Positions 16,201 through 24,916 of a DNA stretch of 42,993 bases are shown piece after piece. The notes beneath the pieces were generated by a model. That model ran no database searches. It was not told the origin of the DNA and saw only the letters and a list, made by a program, of their open reading frames with translations. Where the stretch lies: assembly GCA_018648805.1 (NCBI GenBank), contig JABGQM010000001.1, positions 165,896-208,888 on the forward strand, given 5' to 3'. The stretch's first letter is position 1; every line of letters starts with the position of its first letter. Source of the DNA: Verrucomicrobiota bacterium. GTDB lineage: Bacteria; Verrucomicrobiota; Kiritimatiellia; UBA8416; JABMPJ01. The position numbers and the translations under genes were made by a program.

Positions 16201-17028
16201 CTAGAACTCCCACTGGCGTGGGTCGACTTGGTAGTACCGTTTCAGCTCTTCGTAGAGTTCGGGACGTTTGCGTTCGAGCTGCTCCGGTTTCTCGAAGAAG
16301 GCTTCGGTGGCGGTGGCAAAGAACTCGGCGGGATTGGTGGCGCCGTATTCGTCGATTACGGTGCGCTTGTGTTTGGCGACGCGCTTGAGGAAGGAGCGGT
16401 ATTCGCCGCTCAGGCAGCGTGCCCAGGAGCCGTAGCTGGACCAGCTTTCCAGTTTGGGGGCGCCGTCGGCGGCGCCATCTTCCTGGTCAAGCTGGTGGGC
16501 AAACTCATGCAGCACGACATTGTGCCCGTCATCGAAGTTGCGTGCCCCACCCGTCACGCTGTTCCACGAGAGCACCACGACCCCCGTCTGCCACGATTCG
16601 CCCAGGCGGGTCGAGGGGGCGTCGTTCTGGGCCCCGAAGATTCCTTTTCCGCCGGCAACATAGGTGTGCGGATAGACCAGTACCGAGCGCAGCTTCGGAT
16701 AGCATGTCGCCTCCTTGCGTCCAATCAGAAGCAGACAGGCTTGCGCGGCGACGGAGACTCTGACCTCGTCTGTGATCTCCTGGCCGCCACACCCCTCAAA
16801 CTGTTTCTCATCCAGAAAGACGGCGATATAGCCCTGCAGCGTTTTCTGTGCTTCCGCCGGCAGCGAGTCGTAAGGCGGAAGGTTGCGTGCGAGGATGGCT
16901 TCCCACTCCGCCGAGATGCCGGCCGCCATCAGTTGCTTGCGTCGCGCGACGCCTTGCGTCCGCACCACCCACCACACCATGGCGCCTGCTGCCGCGGCTG
17001 CCGCTATGTATACCCAGATCATTCCCAT
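16201..17028 (-). CDS. mtfA: MtfA-like zinc peptidase (M90 family)
   Basis: 275 residues with one N-terminal membrane helix (IWVYIAAAAAAGAMVWWVV). The MtfA body follows: LLIGR near residue 102, VLVYPHTY, then the zinc-site motif HEFAHQLDQEDG (HEFAH 174-178) and a downstream EFFATATEAFFE that would supply the third ligand. E. coli MtfA is a metallopeptidase that binds the repressor Mlc/DgsA. Whether that partner exists here cannot be seen; the membrane anchor is common outside enterobacteria. It is the second gene of a minus-strand pair with mutM (25-nt gap), read towards the palindrome array. Confidence 0.9.
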   Translation of the reverse strand: MGMIWVYIAAAAAAGAMVWWVVRTQGVARRKQLMAAGISAEWEAILARNLPPYDSLPAEAQKTLQGYIAVFLDEKQFEGCGGQEITDEVRVSVAAQACLLLIGRKEATCYPKLRSVLVYPHTYVAGGKGIFGAQNDAPSTRLGESWQTGVVVLSWNSVTGGARNFDDGHNVVLHEFAHQLDQEDGAADGAPKLESWSSYGSWARCLSGEYRSFLKRVAKHKRTVIDEYGATNPAEFFATATEAFFEKPEQLERKRPELYEELKRYYQVDPRQWEF

Positions 17029-17053
17029 TGGCTACGCTATAGAGGGGCCGTCG

Positions 17054-17887
17054 TCAAGGGCGCTGTTGGCAGGTCGGGCAGATATGGGTGCTGCGTTGAC
17101 CGACGATGAGACGCTCGATCGTCGTGTCGCAGCGGGGGCAGGGGTGGCCGGTACGACGGAAGACGTTGAGCTTGTCGCGGTTGGTGCCTTTGCGGCCCCA
17201 TACCGAGCGGAAGGTGGTCAGGCCGCTACCGAGCGTGGTGCCCATGGAGCGCAGGCCGCGCCGTAGGGCCTCGCGTATCGTGCGGTAGAGCCGCTTGCGG
17301 TCCTCGTCGCTCAGCGTCTCGGCCTTCCGCTCGGGATGCAGGCCGGCGGCCCAGAGCGCTTCATCGACATAGATGTTGCCCAGGCCGGCAATGAAGGACT
17401 GGTTGAGCAGCAGGGGTTTGAGTGCGCCGCGGCGTTTGGACAGGCACTTCACAAAGTCGGCCGAACGGAAGGCCGGGTCGAGGGGCTCGGGCCCGAGGTG
17501 ACCGATGACATCCGTGGCATCCGAGACCAGCCACCACCGCCCGAACTTGCGCGTGTCGCGGTAGCGCAGCTCGCGTCTGTCATCAAGCCCGAGGACGACG
17601 TGCTCATGTCCGTGCGAGGCCTCATCTGCGGCAGCGAAAAAGAGATGACCGGTCATGCGCAGGTGAATCAAGAGCGTTCGACCGTTGTCGAGCCCCAGGA
17701 TCAGAAACTTGCCGCGGCGCCCCACGGATGTCACCTGACGGCCGCGCAATCCCTTGCGAAACGCCGCCACACCCGGCCGTGCAATGGTGCGCGGCCAGTG
17801 TACCGTGATGGTGTCGATGCGGCACCCCACCAGACCCCCTTCACGCAGCCCCTCGGCGACCGTTTCAACTTCAGGTAGTTCGGGCAT
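17054..17887 (-). CDS. mutM: Formamidopyrimidine-DNA glycosylase
   Basis: 277 residues. The N-terminus MPELPEVETVAEGL carries the catalytic Pro2 and Glu3 of Fpg/MutM, which must be N-terminal, so the in-frame extension to 17959 is not translated. The helix-two-turn-helix region (LLLNQSFIAGLGNIYVDEAL) and the C-terminal zinc finger (CPRCDTTIERLIV ... HICPTCQQ) are complete. It removes 8-oxoguanine and formamidopyrimidines and nicks the abasic site by beta/delta elimination. mtfA lies directly downstream. Confidence 0.97.
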   Translation of the reverse strand: MPELPEVETVAEGLREGGLVGCRIDTITVHWPRTIARPGVAAFRKGLRGRQVTSVGRRGKFLILGLDNGRTLLIHLRMTGHLFFAAADEASHGHEHVVLGLDDRRELRYRDTRKFGRWWLVSDATDVIGHLGPEPLDPAFRSADFVKCLSKRRGALKPLLLNQSFIAGLGNIYVDEALWAAGLHPERKAETLSDEDRKRLYRTIREALRRGLRSMGTTLGSGLTTFRSVWGRKGTNRDKLNVFRRTGHPCPRCDTTIERLIVGQRSTHICPTCQQRP

Positions 17888-17961
17888 ACGGGTTCCTTCG
17901 TCAGGGGCACGGTCTTTAAATGGCAGCGTTACTGTGGATGACTCCCGGAAACGTGCCATGA

Positions 17962-17984
17962 TTCCGGCTGGACGACAAGCCGGA
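17962..17984. other. Intergenic hairpin upstream of mutM
   Basis: TCCGGCT and AGCCGGA pair around an 8-nt loop. It lies in the 172-nt gap between the divergent mutM gene and the small plus-strand gene at 18060. There is no T-tract, so I do not call it a terminator. Confidence 0.4.
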
Positions 17985-18059
17985 TGAGGTAGTGCTATGG
18001 GCGCGAGCTCACGTTATCGCTCTTGCCGATGGTTGCCTGCATCTATAGCATGAGCGGCA

Positions 18060-18368
18060 ATGAATGTGCTACTGGCAAATGCGTTTCCCGTGGCGGGTGT
18101 GTGGCTGTATGGCTTCATGGCTGTTGTGGCTCTGGTGCTGCTTCCGGTCTTTCCGTTCATCCTCCGCCGGCGGCGCCGACGTGCGCGGGAGGTGCTGCAC
18201 GCGAAGATAGAGAAGGCCAGAGAGAACATTCTGGCGGATGGGAAAGTTGAGGGGCCTAAAGGACCCTACGTGCCACACCGCAGCTCGGGCGTAAAGACGG
18301 AGCTCTATCCGCACAACGGAACCGGTCCACCCAAGGGCAATGCCTTTCACGGTATGCCGTGGAACTGA
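18060..18368 (+). CDS. Small single-pass membrane protein, unknown function
   Basis: 102 residues: an N-terminal transmembrane helix (about residues 11-35) followed by an Arg-rich stop-transfer stretch (LRRRRRRAREVLHAKIEKA) and a Gly/Pro/His-rich polar tail. The topology is a clear N-out, C-in anchor. I do not recognise the family. ATG 18060 has GAGCGG a few bases upstream, which is modest support. The basic cluster after the helix follows the positive-inside rule, which argues for a genuine protein. Confidence 0.55.
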   Translation: MNVLLANAFPVAGVWLYGFMAVVALVLLPVFPFILRRRRRRAREVLHAKIEKARENILADGKVEGPKGPYVPHRSSGVKTELYPHNGTGPPKGNAFHGMPWN

Positions 18369-18472
18369 GGTGGCCGCGCAAGTGGGTTGCCAACGGGTCG
18401 TCGTTGCCGCTATCGTGTGCCGTTGCATGCGCGTAAGAGAATGAACGGCCCAGGCAATCGGAAGAATCGACC

Positions 18473-19318
18473 ATGAAATATATCGGTGCTCACGTTACAA
18501 CTCAGGGCGGGGTGTTCAATGCCCCTGTGAATGCAAAGGCCATTGGTGCGACGGCTTTCGCCATGTTCACCAAGAACCAGCGCCAGTGGCAGGCACCGGC
18601 CTATACGGATGAGACGATCACAAAGTTCCGCGAGGCCCTTGCGGAGTGTGGTTACGCCCCCGAGGTCGTGTTGCCGCATGACGGCTACCTGATCAATATG
18701 GGCAACGCCGATGCCGCTAAGCGGAAGAGGTCGTTGGATGCCTTTATTGACGAGTTGACCCGGTGTCAGCAGCTCGGGTTGACGCTGCTCAACATGCATC
18801 CGGGCAGCCACCTGCGCGAAATTTCAGAGGACGACTGCCTGACGCTGATCTCGGACTGCATCAACCACTCCCTCGAAGTCACCGAAGGTGTTACGGTCGT
18901 TCTTGAGAACACGGCCGGGCAGGGCTCCAACATGGGTTACTGCTTCGAGCATCTGGCGACGATCATTGAGCGGGTCGACGACACCTCGCGCATCGGCGTC
19001 TGTCTCGATACCTGTCACTCTTTCTCTGCAGGCTACGATCTGCGGACCGAAGAGGCATGCAATGCTACTTTCAAGGCCTTTGACGACATCGTGGGGTTCG
19101 AGTACCTGCGCGGCATGCACATCAACGACAGCAAGACTCCGTTCGAAAGCCGCAAGGACCGGCACCACAGCCTGGGCGAGGGATCGATCCCGATGACCGC
19201 CTTCGAGTACATCATGCGCGATCCCCGCTTCGACGATATTCCTCTCATCCTTGAAACCGTCGACGACACCATCTGGCCTGATGAGATCAAGATGCTCAAG
19301 GGATTCGCCGGCGTGTAA
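18473..19318 (+). CDS. nfo: Deoxyribonuclease IV (endonuclease IV)
   Basis: 281 residues, full family length. It begins [14 protein letters not shown], the signature start of Nfo, and continues with [58 protein letters not shown] and LILETVDD. These segments carry the His, Glu and Asp ligands of the three-zinc centre. It cleaves the phosphodiester 5' of abasic sites. It complements the repair function of the mutM gene 0.6 kb upstream on the other strand. Confidence 0.97.
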   Translation: MKYIGAHVTTQGGVFNAPVNAKAIGATAFAMFTKNQRQWQAPAYTDETITKFREALAECGYAPEVVLPHDGYLINMGNADAAKRKRSLDAFIDELTRCQQLGLTLLNMHPGSHLREISEDDCLTLISDCINHSLEVTEGVTVVLENTAGQGSNMGYCFEHLATIIERVDDTSRIGVCLDTCHSFSAGYDLRTEEACNATFKAFDDIVGFEYLRGMHINDSKTPFESRKDRHHSLGEGSIPMTAFEYIMRDPRFDDIPLILETVDDTIWPDEIKMLKGFAGV

Positions 19319-19373
19319 CCTGGGGGAGTGTGTGGGTGTGAGAGGGAGAGCACCGCGAGGAATCTACACGGAT

Positions 19374-20831
19374 TTAGGCATCCTGCAGATGCTTCTTGAC
19401 GGTGCGCCAGTCCAGGTCGGCACGGCGGGCCACCTCTTCGTAGCTGCCGAAGCGATCGTAAAGCCGGCGGCAGTACTCTTTCACAAGGGCACGCGCGGTC
19501 AGGTCGGTACGGGCCGTGAGCTCCCCCGGCGCGGCGGCAAGTGGCTGCGGCGTGTAGGCGCCGCCGAGCAGAATGCGACGGACCGCCTGTTCCATCTCGC
19601 GCACGTTGCCCGGCCAGGCATAGTCGGCGGGCACGGTGCGTGTGAGCGACGCCATGACCGGGGCGAGGGCCATGCCGGACCGCTCCCCGCAGAGGCGGGT
19701 CAAGGTGTGTGCGACCTGCTGCTCCAGCTCGTCGGGGGCTTCGTCCAGACGCATGCGCAACGACGGCATAGTGATCTCGTCCGAGCAGAGGCGGTAGTAG
19801 ACATCGTCACGGAAACGCCCCTCCGATCGCAGCTGTGCCAGCGGCTGATTGGTGGCGGCAATGATCCGGCCGGAGAACCGCTGCGGCACATGACTGCCCA
19901 CGGGAGTGAAGACGCGCTCTTGCATGACGCGTAGCAGCTTGGTCTGGAGGGAGAGGTTGACCTCTCCTATCTCGTCGAGGAAGATCGCGCCACACGCGCG
20001 GCCGCGTCCGAAGACGCCCGTGTGCGGTGTGACCGCCCCCGTGAAGGCGCCTTTGCAGTGTCCGAACAGTTCCGACTCGATCAGCGATTCGCTGAACTCC
20101 GACAGGTTTGCCGCCACAAAGGCCGTCACGAAGTTCTCTTTGAATCGATGCGTCGATGCGTCGTAGGGAATGAAGCCAGAGCGCCCGATGGCGGCCGCCG
20201 CTACCCCTTTGCCGCTGCCGGTGCCGCCCAGGATGAGCGTTGAGAAGTCCTCCATGCGGTCGCACATAAAGGCGTCGTACCAGTCGACCCGGCCGGTGAA
20301 GATGTTGGTCCAGAGCCGCTCACGCACACGCTGCATCGAACGCGTCTCACCGATCAGGGAGCTGCAAATGAAGAAGAACGCACGTCGCATCTGGTAGAAG
20401 AGCGCCATGTAGCGCGCCGCGTTGTCCGGGCTGAACCCCAGACTGAGCATCCGTTCGTAGAGCAATCGCGTGAACGGCGCGACCACAATCGAGTCCGCCT
20501 CGGCCGCCTGCTCACGGATCAATGCATCAAAATCATCCATATGCTGGTGAAAGAGGTGAAACAGGAGCGCCGTCTCAACGGTCTTGGCGTCGCTGTCGCC
20601 ATACCGCCGGATATCGGACCGTCCAGCCCGCTCCAGCACCTCCACCCGCGTAGCCACGCTGCCGACCAACTCCTCCAGCAGCCGCGGCCGCGACCAGGAT
20701 TCCGGCGCCTCGACAATACGCCGGTCAATATCTCCACGCTCATCACCAAACGGATTACTGAACGCCGCCTGTTCGAGCATCCCGAAAAAGGCCCGCTCTT
20801 CAGCTTTGAGTAGTATAGTGGGTGTTGGCAT
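19374..20831 (-). CDS. Sigma-54-dependent activator, no receiver domain
   Basis: 485 residues. An N-terminal region of about 190 residues has no receiver, GAF or PAS signature that I recognise. A sigma-54 AAA+ domain follows with a variant Walker A (GGTGSGKG, 202-209, instead of GETGTGKE), an intact GAFTGA (261-266) and AIFLDEIGEVNLSLQ, then a C-terminal Fis-like HTH (YEEVARRADLDWRTVKKHL). It is divergent from the hydrolase-radical SAM unit, which has a sigma-54 promoter 112 nt from this start codon, so local control is likely. Start ATG 20831 has no strong ribosome site. Confidence 0.9.
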   Translation of the reverse strand: MPTPTILLKAEERAFFGMLEQAAFSNPFGDERGDIDRRIVEAPESWSRPRLLEELVGSVATRVEVLERAGRSDIRRYGDSDAKTVETALLFHLFHQHMDDFDALIREQAAEADSIVVAPFTRLLYERMLSLGFSPDNAARYMALFYQMRRAFFFICSSLIGETRSMQRVRERLWTNIFTGRVDWYDAFMCDRMEDFSTLILGGTGSGKGVAAAAIGRSGFIPYDASTHRFKENFVTAFVAANLSEFSESLIESELFGHCKGAFTGAVTPHTGVFGRGRACGAIFLDEIGEVNLSLQTKLLRVMQERVFTPVGSHVPQRFSGRIIAATNQPLAQLRSEGRFRDDVYYRLCSDEITMPSLRMRLDEAPDELEQQVAHTLTRLCGERSGMALAPVMASLTRTVPADYAWPGNVREMEQAVRRILLGGAYTPQPLAAAPGELTARTDLTARALVKEYCRRLYDRFGSYEEVARRADLDWRTVKKHLQDA

Positions 20832-20899
20832 GCAGGTAGTGTAGGCAGAACATGCATAAAATGTCTATCCCTATATCACGGTCTATAGTGTGTATGATG

Positions 20900-20909
20900 C
20901 AACATGTTG
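20900..20909. promoter_or_regulatory. 10-bp palindrome, possible activator site
   Basis: CAACATGTTG is a perfect palindrome in the divergent region, 34 nt upstream of the -24 element. It could be an activator binding site, although such sites are usually further upstream and longer. A looser repeat CTATA/TATAG lies just before it. Confidence 0.25.
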
Positions 20910-20942
20910 TCAGTAAGTCTGTTACGTATTTCTATGGAAAGG

Positions 20943-20957
20943 TGGCACGGCTCCTGC
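20943..20957 (+). promoter_or_regulatory. Sigma-54 promoter of the hydrolase-radical SAM operon
   Basis: TGGCACG (20943-20949), GCTC, then CTGC (20954-20957): GG at 20944-20945 and GC at 20956-20957 are exactly 10 nt apart, one mismatch from TGGCACG-N4-TTGC. Start of transcription would be near 20969, 31 nt before ATG 21000, with AAGGAG in between. Confidence 0.8.
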
Positions 20958-20999
20958 AATAGGGGATGGCGTCATCTCGAACTTAAAGGAGCGGTAAGG

Positions 21000-21821
21000 A
21001 TGAGAAAGACGTTGCGTCATTCGAAGTGGGCCCCCCCGGTGGGGGTCATTGGGAACAGCCGGTTTAAGCGCACCATACTGATGGTGGTGTTGCTGGCGAT
21101 TGTGGGGTTGGGGCTGGCCTGGTCGGCCACCATGCCGATTGAAGCGCCAACAGTAGCGACGCCCGGGCAGGAGACGGTCGTGTTGCTGCATGGGCTGATC
21201 CGCAGTGAGCGGGCCATGCGTAAGATGGAGCGGGAGCTGCGTGGCGAGGGGTATCGGGTCATCAATCACGACTACCCGTCGACGTCGGCCCCTATCGAGC
21301 AGTTGACGACTGACGTGTTCAAGGCATTGGATCCGCAGATCAAAGAAGCCAAGCGGGTCCATTTCGTGACGCACTCTCTGGGCGGCATCATTCTGCGGCA
21401 GCATCTTGAGCACCATAAGATTTCCAACCTGGGTCGTACCGTCATGCTGGCGCCGCCGAGTCAGGGCAGTGAGGTACCCGACAAGCTGGGCTGGAACGCC
21501 ATCTTCCGAAAGATCAATGGCCCGGCCGGGAATCAGCTGGGCACGGGCACCAACAGCCTGCCGCTCCGGCTGGGGGCGCCCGCGTTTGAGTTGGGGGTCA
21601 TTGCGGGCGACCGCTCGATCAACCCGATTCTCTCCACGCTGATTCCCGGTCCGGACGACGGCAAGGTGTCCATCGCGCGGGTCAAGCCGCCAAAGCTGAC
21701 GGATTTCCGGCGGGTCCACGCCACACACACGTTCATCGCACGTAACGCGACGGTGATCGCGCATACCAAGCACTTCCTGGCCCACGGCGAGTTCGAGAAC
21801 GGGGAGGTGAAGCATGATTAA
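21000..21821 (+). CDS. Membrane-anchored alpha/beta-hydrolase (lipase-like)
   Basis: 273 residues from ATG 21000 (AAGGAG upstream). One N-terminal membrane helix (residues 25-44) is followed by an alpha/beta-hydrolase fold: oxyanion segment VVLLHGLIRSE (61-70), nucleophile elbow VTHSLGG (Ser126) and a C-terminal HATHTFIARNATVIAHTKHFL that supplies the His. It resembles the lipase/PGAP1-like group acting on acyl esters, substrate unknown. An upstream in-frame ATG region (from 20904) is excluded because the sigma-54 promoter lies inside it. It overlaps the next gene by 8 nt. Confidence 0.88.
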   Translation: MRKTLRHSKWAPPVGVIGNSRFKRTILMVVLLAIVGLGLAWSATMPIEAPTVATPGQETVVLLHGLIRSERAMRKMERELRGEGYRVINHDYPSTSAPIEQLTTDVFKALDPQIKEAKRVHFVTHSLGGIILRQHLEHHKISNLGRTVMLAPPSQGSEVPDKLGWNAIFRKINGPAGNQLGTGTNSLPLRLGAPAFELGVIAGDRSINPILSTLIPGPDDGKVSIARVKPPKLTDFRRVHATHTFIARNATVIAHTKHFLAHGEFENGEVKHD

Positions 21822-22176
21822 CATCACGGCCGCGTGGATCGGGTTTCTGTTGGGCGCCGTGTCGGGTGCTATCCCGGGGCTGTTCTTTCACCGCGCCACC
21901 TGGTTGGGCGGGTACACCTCCTGGCCGCGGCGGCTGATTCGGTTGGCGCACATATCGTTCTTCGGGATCGGCTTGCTTAACCTGGGACTCGGGTTGACCG
22001 GGATGGCCACAGGCGCGACTTCGGCCGCGGCCTCGACGCTCATGCTGGTTGGTGCGGTCACGATGCCGGCGGTCTGTTATGCCTCGGCCTGGCGCAGCCA
22101 TTTTCGTCACCTATTTTTCATTCCGGCGGGCGCCGTCATGCTCGCCATTGCACTGCTCATAGAAAGGATGGTTTAA
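21814..22176 (+). CDS. Small multi-pass membrane protein
   Basis: 120 residues with four hydrophobic helices (about 4-25, 43-65, 70-88, 98-116). No recognised family. ATG 21814 lies inside the last codons of the hydrolase with GGGGAGG upstream, so the two are translationally coupled. The next gene starts 2 nt after its stop. It is part of the sigma-54 unit. Confidence 0.85.
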   Translation: MINITAAWIGFLLGAVSGAIPGLFFHRATWLGGYTSWPRRLIRLAHISFFGIGLLNLGLGLTGMATGATSAAASTLMLVGAVTMPAVCYASAWRSHFRHLFFIPAGAVMLAIALLIERMV

Positions 22177-22178
22177 CC

Positions 22179-23504
22179 ATGAAGATTGGATTGATCGCGA
22201 TGAGTGGCATTCGTGCCTGTGACACCGAACTGCTCGAATTGGGCTTAACCCTGCCGGGGTTCGTGGAGCGCAGCAAGCAGATAGCCTCGCTCCCGAGCTT
22301 GGGGCTCCTCACGCTGGCGGGGATGACGCCGGCAGAACACGATGTGCACTATATCGAGGTCCCGGACCTCGCCGCCGAAGGGGAGACCCTCGAACCGTTT
22401 GACCTGGTGGCGATCTCAAGTTACAGCGCCCAGATTAACGAGGGCTATGAACTGGCACGGCGCTACCGCGCCACCGGCGTACCGGTCGTGATGGGCGGCA
22501 CGCATGTGACGGCGCTGCCGGAGGAGGCGCTGCAGCACTGCACGTCGGTGGTGATTGGTGAAGGCGAGGCGAGTTGGCCAGTGGTGCTGGCGGATGCCGA
22601 GAACGGTGCCCTGAAGTCCTACTACGGATCGTACGATGTCGGGTTCGATCTGGCCGATGCGCCGATGCCGGCTTTCGAGCTACTCGATCTCTCGAAGTAC
22701 AATCGGCTAACCGTACAGACCAGTCGCGGCTGTCCGCACCGCTGCGAGTTCTGTGCGGGATCCAACCTGATCAGCAGTCGCTACAAACAGAAGCCGATCG
22801 CCAAGGTGCTGGCCGAAATTGATCGCATCTGCGCGCTGTGGGAGCATCCTTTCATCGAGTTCGCGGATGACAACAGCTTTGTCAATCGCGCCTACTGGAA
22901 GAAGCTGTTGCCGCAGCTCAAGCAGCGGCGCATCAAGTGGTTCACCGAGACGGACCTTTCCGTGGCGCACGATCCGGAGCTGCTGCGCCTGATGCGTGAG
23001 TCCGGTTGCGCGCAGGTGTTGATCGGCCTGGAGAGTCCGACCGCCGCCCCGCTCGACCATCTCGAGCAGAACAGCAACTGGAAGCACGCCCGCTTTGCGG
23101 AATACAAGGCCTCCATTCGCACGATTCAGTCGCATGGCATCACGGTCAACGGCTGCTTCATCGTTGGACTCGACGGCCAGACGTCGGCGGTCTTCGACGA
23201 CATCTACGACTTTGTTCGCGATGCGGAGCTCTACGAAGTGCAGATCACGATCCTGACCCCATTCCCCGGCACGCCGCTGTACGCGCGCCTGGAGCGGGAG
23301 GGGCGCCTGGTGGGGCCGGCCAACTGGAAGCGTTGCACGCTCTTCGACCTGAACTTCATTCCGCAAGACATGAGCGCCAAGGAGCTGGTCAAAGGCTTCC
23401 ATCAGCTCGCCATGAAGCTTTACTCCGACAGCTTCACCCAGTGGCGGCGCGAGCGGTTCAAACAGAACCTGCGCCACTCAATCGCCCGCCGTCGGGCGGC
23501 GTAG
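22179..23504 (+). CDS. B12-binding-domain radical SAM protein
   Basis: 441 residues. An N-terminal cobalamin-binding-type Rossmann domain (DLVAISSYSAQINEGYELARRYR; VVMGGTHVTALPEEAL; VVIGEGE) precedes a radical SAM domain with the cluster motif C185-PHR-C189-EF-C192. Later conserved parts are FADDNSF, QVLIGLES and FIVGLDGQT. Members of this class methylate or rearrange unactivated carbons, often in lipids or cofactors; pairing with a lipase-like protein makes a lipid substrate conceivable, which is inference. ATG 22179 has AAAGGATGG upstream. Last gene of the sigma-54 operon. Confidence 0.93.
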   Translation: MKIGLIAMSGIRACDTELLELGLTLPGFVERSKQIASLPSLGLLTLAGMTPAEHDVHYIEVPDLAAEGETLEPFDLVAISSYSAQINEGYELARRYRATGVPVVMGGTHVTALPEEALQHCTSVVIGEGEASWPVVLADAENGALKSYYGSYDVGFDLADAPMPAFELLDLSKYNRLTVQTSRGCPHRCEFCAGSNLISSRYKQKPIAKVLAEIDRICALWEHPFIEFADDNSFVNRAYWKKLLPQLKQRRIKWFTETDLSVAHDPELLRLMRESGCAQVLIGLESPTAAPLDHLEQNSNWKHARFAEYKASIRTIQSHGITVNGCFIVGLDGQTSAVFDDIYDFVRDAELYEVQITILTPFPGTPLYARLEREGRLVGPANWKRCTLFDLNFIPQDMSAKELVKGFHQLAMKLYSDSFTQWRRERFKQNLRHSIARRRAA

Positions 23505-23607
23505 AGCATCCATGAGGACGCTCAGGCTGTAGCGATTTAGGCTGTAGGCTGTGGATTGATGACGTACGATGCCGCTGTGCTATGCTTAATCTAAGAGGGG
23601 AGATGTC

Positions 23608-24795
23608 ATGACGGGAACGAAACGAATTTGGTGTGCCGTGTTGGTGTTGAGTTGTGTGGCGGGAGGTCTGCTACAGGCTGAAGAGGACGATGGCTATTTT
23701 CTGCCGATGAAGCAGAAGGGGCAGCTCATCTGGCGTGGCCGCGTGGAGGGCGATGACGGCACGTGGTATGACATCCGGATTGTGCCGGGCTACACCCATC
23801 CGGCACGCTACAGCTGGCGCAACCTGAAGCAGGCGGGCGACAACCTGGGCGAGTATGTGGGCAAAAAGAAGTATGCCGACATGTGGGATACCACGACGGA
23901 CTGTTTTGAGTGGGCCTACGACGACTGCCTGGCGGACTTCACGGTCAAGGGGTCGGGCCGCGCGTGGAAGAAGTATTTCAGGCAGGCCAAGAGGCGCAGC
24001 GACAAGCGGGTCTTCGGGTGGTGGCTCTCCTATCCGTGGGCGGTGATGCAGAGCACGGTCGACAACGTGGTGCGCATTCCGGTGGGACTGATCGGTACGG
24101 CCGCGGGCACGGTCTGGGGCGGTGCGGTGGTGCCGGTCTACCACGTGGCCAACTCGGGCGTGAAGGCGGTGTGGAACGGTGGGGTCGAAGGTGTGGCGCT
24201 GCCGGTGGTCGGGGCGGCCTGGAATACCGTGGCGGCGCCGCCACTCTCACTGCTGGGACAGCGGCCCTCACAGGCGCGCGTGGATGGATTCTGGGTCTGC
24301 ACCGTAGACGGCGCCGCGCCGATACCCGAACCCGATAACGCGGCCGTGACGGCCGTCTCGGATTTCGGCGTCCTACTGCGCAACGAACTGAAGTCGCTTG
24401 AGGAGCAGCGCCGGGAGGTCGAGCGCAAGCGTGATGCCGATCTCGTGGAGGTCAACAAACAGCGCCAGAAGATCTATAATCAATCGCAGGCCGAGATGAA
24501 TCGCATCCTAGATCAAGAGCGGGTGGCTGTGGGTGCGCTCTGCGCGGATGCCGCGCATGCCTCTCTGGTGCAATCGGTGCGTGCGGCCGGTTGGGATCGT
24601 GCCCGTATCCACCGGCACCACAGCGCGATACTCCAGGCCATGATGACCAACGGACTCTCCCGCGAAGCGGCCAACCGTGCGATGTCCCTCCTGGTGGCCA
24701 ACGCGCCATACCCCGCCACCGTCCGCCCATCCGCCCCACCCAAGAAGACGGATCCCGTGCGCGCCTCCATTGAGGTCATCAAGGATATCGACTGA
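23608..24795 (+). CDS. Secreted protein with C-terminal coiled coil, unknown function
   Basis: 395 residues. Signal peptide (IWCAVLVLSCVAGGLLQAEE), then an aromatic-rich domain (residues 30-150), a Gly/Val-rich region with possible membrane-inserting segments (about 150-230), and a charged coiled coil (LLRNELKSLEEQRREVERKRDADLVEVNKQRQ, about 255-305). No family recognised. ATG 23608 has GAGGGGAG 7 nt upstream. It stands alone, 103 nt after the radical SAM gene, and is followed at once by the perfect palindrome. Confidence 0.85.
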   Translation: MTGTKRIWCAVLVLSCVAGGLLQAEEDDGYFLPMKQKGQLIWRGRVEGDDGTWYDIRIVPGYTHPARYSWRNLKQAGDNLGEYVGKKKYADMWDTTTDCFEWAYDDCLADFTVKGSGRAWKKYFRQAKRRSDKRVFGWWLSYPWAVMQSTVDNVVRIPVGLIGTAAGTVWGGAVVPVYHVANSGVKAVWNGGVEGVALPVVGAAWNTVAAPPLSLLGQRPSQARVDGFWVCTVDGAAPIPEPDNAAVTAVSDFGVLLRNELKSLEEQRREVERKRDADLVEVNKQRQKIYNQSQAEMNRILDQERVAVGALCADAAHASLVQSVRAAGWDRARIHRHHSAILQAMMTNGLSREAANRAMSLLVANAPYPATVRPSAPPKKTDPVRASIEVIKDID

Positions 24796-24802
24796 GCGGG
24801 AT

Positions 24803-24848
24803 GAGCGTGACGTTTAAGCTCACGATCGTGAGCTTAAACGTCACGCTC
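24803..24848. repeat. Perfect 46-bp palindrome between convergent genes
   Basis: Two 23-nt arms, beginning GAGCGTGACGTTTAAGCTC and meeting at the centre ACGATCGT, match without mismatch or spacer. The core and the GCGTGACGT end are shared with the array at 15944-16158. It sits 8 nt after a plus-strand stop and 69 nt before the stop of a minus-strand gene. A transcript from either side would form a long hairpin, but no T-tract follows. Confidence 0.95.
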
Positions 24849-24916
24849 TGAAATCAGCACACGGGGAACGGGCTCGGCATCTAGCCGAATGCTCGGGTGG
24901 TGGTGAACGTGCCGCT

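Noticed and set aside
23521..23560. Short repeats of TAGGCTGTAG before the secreted coiled-coil gene
   Set aside because: Only two or three short copies; they probably reflect slippage and no function is indicated.
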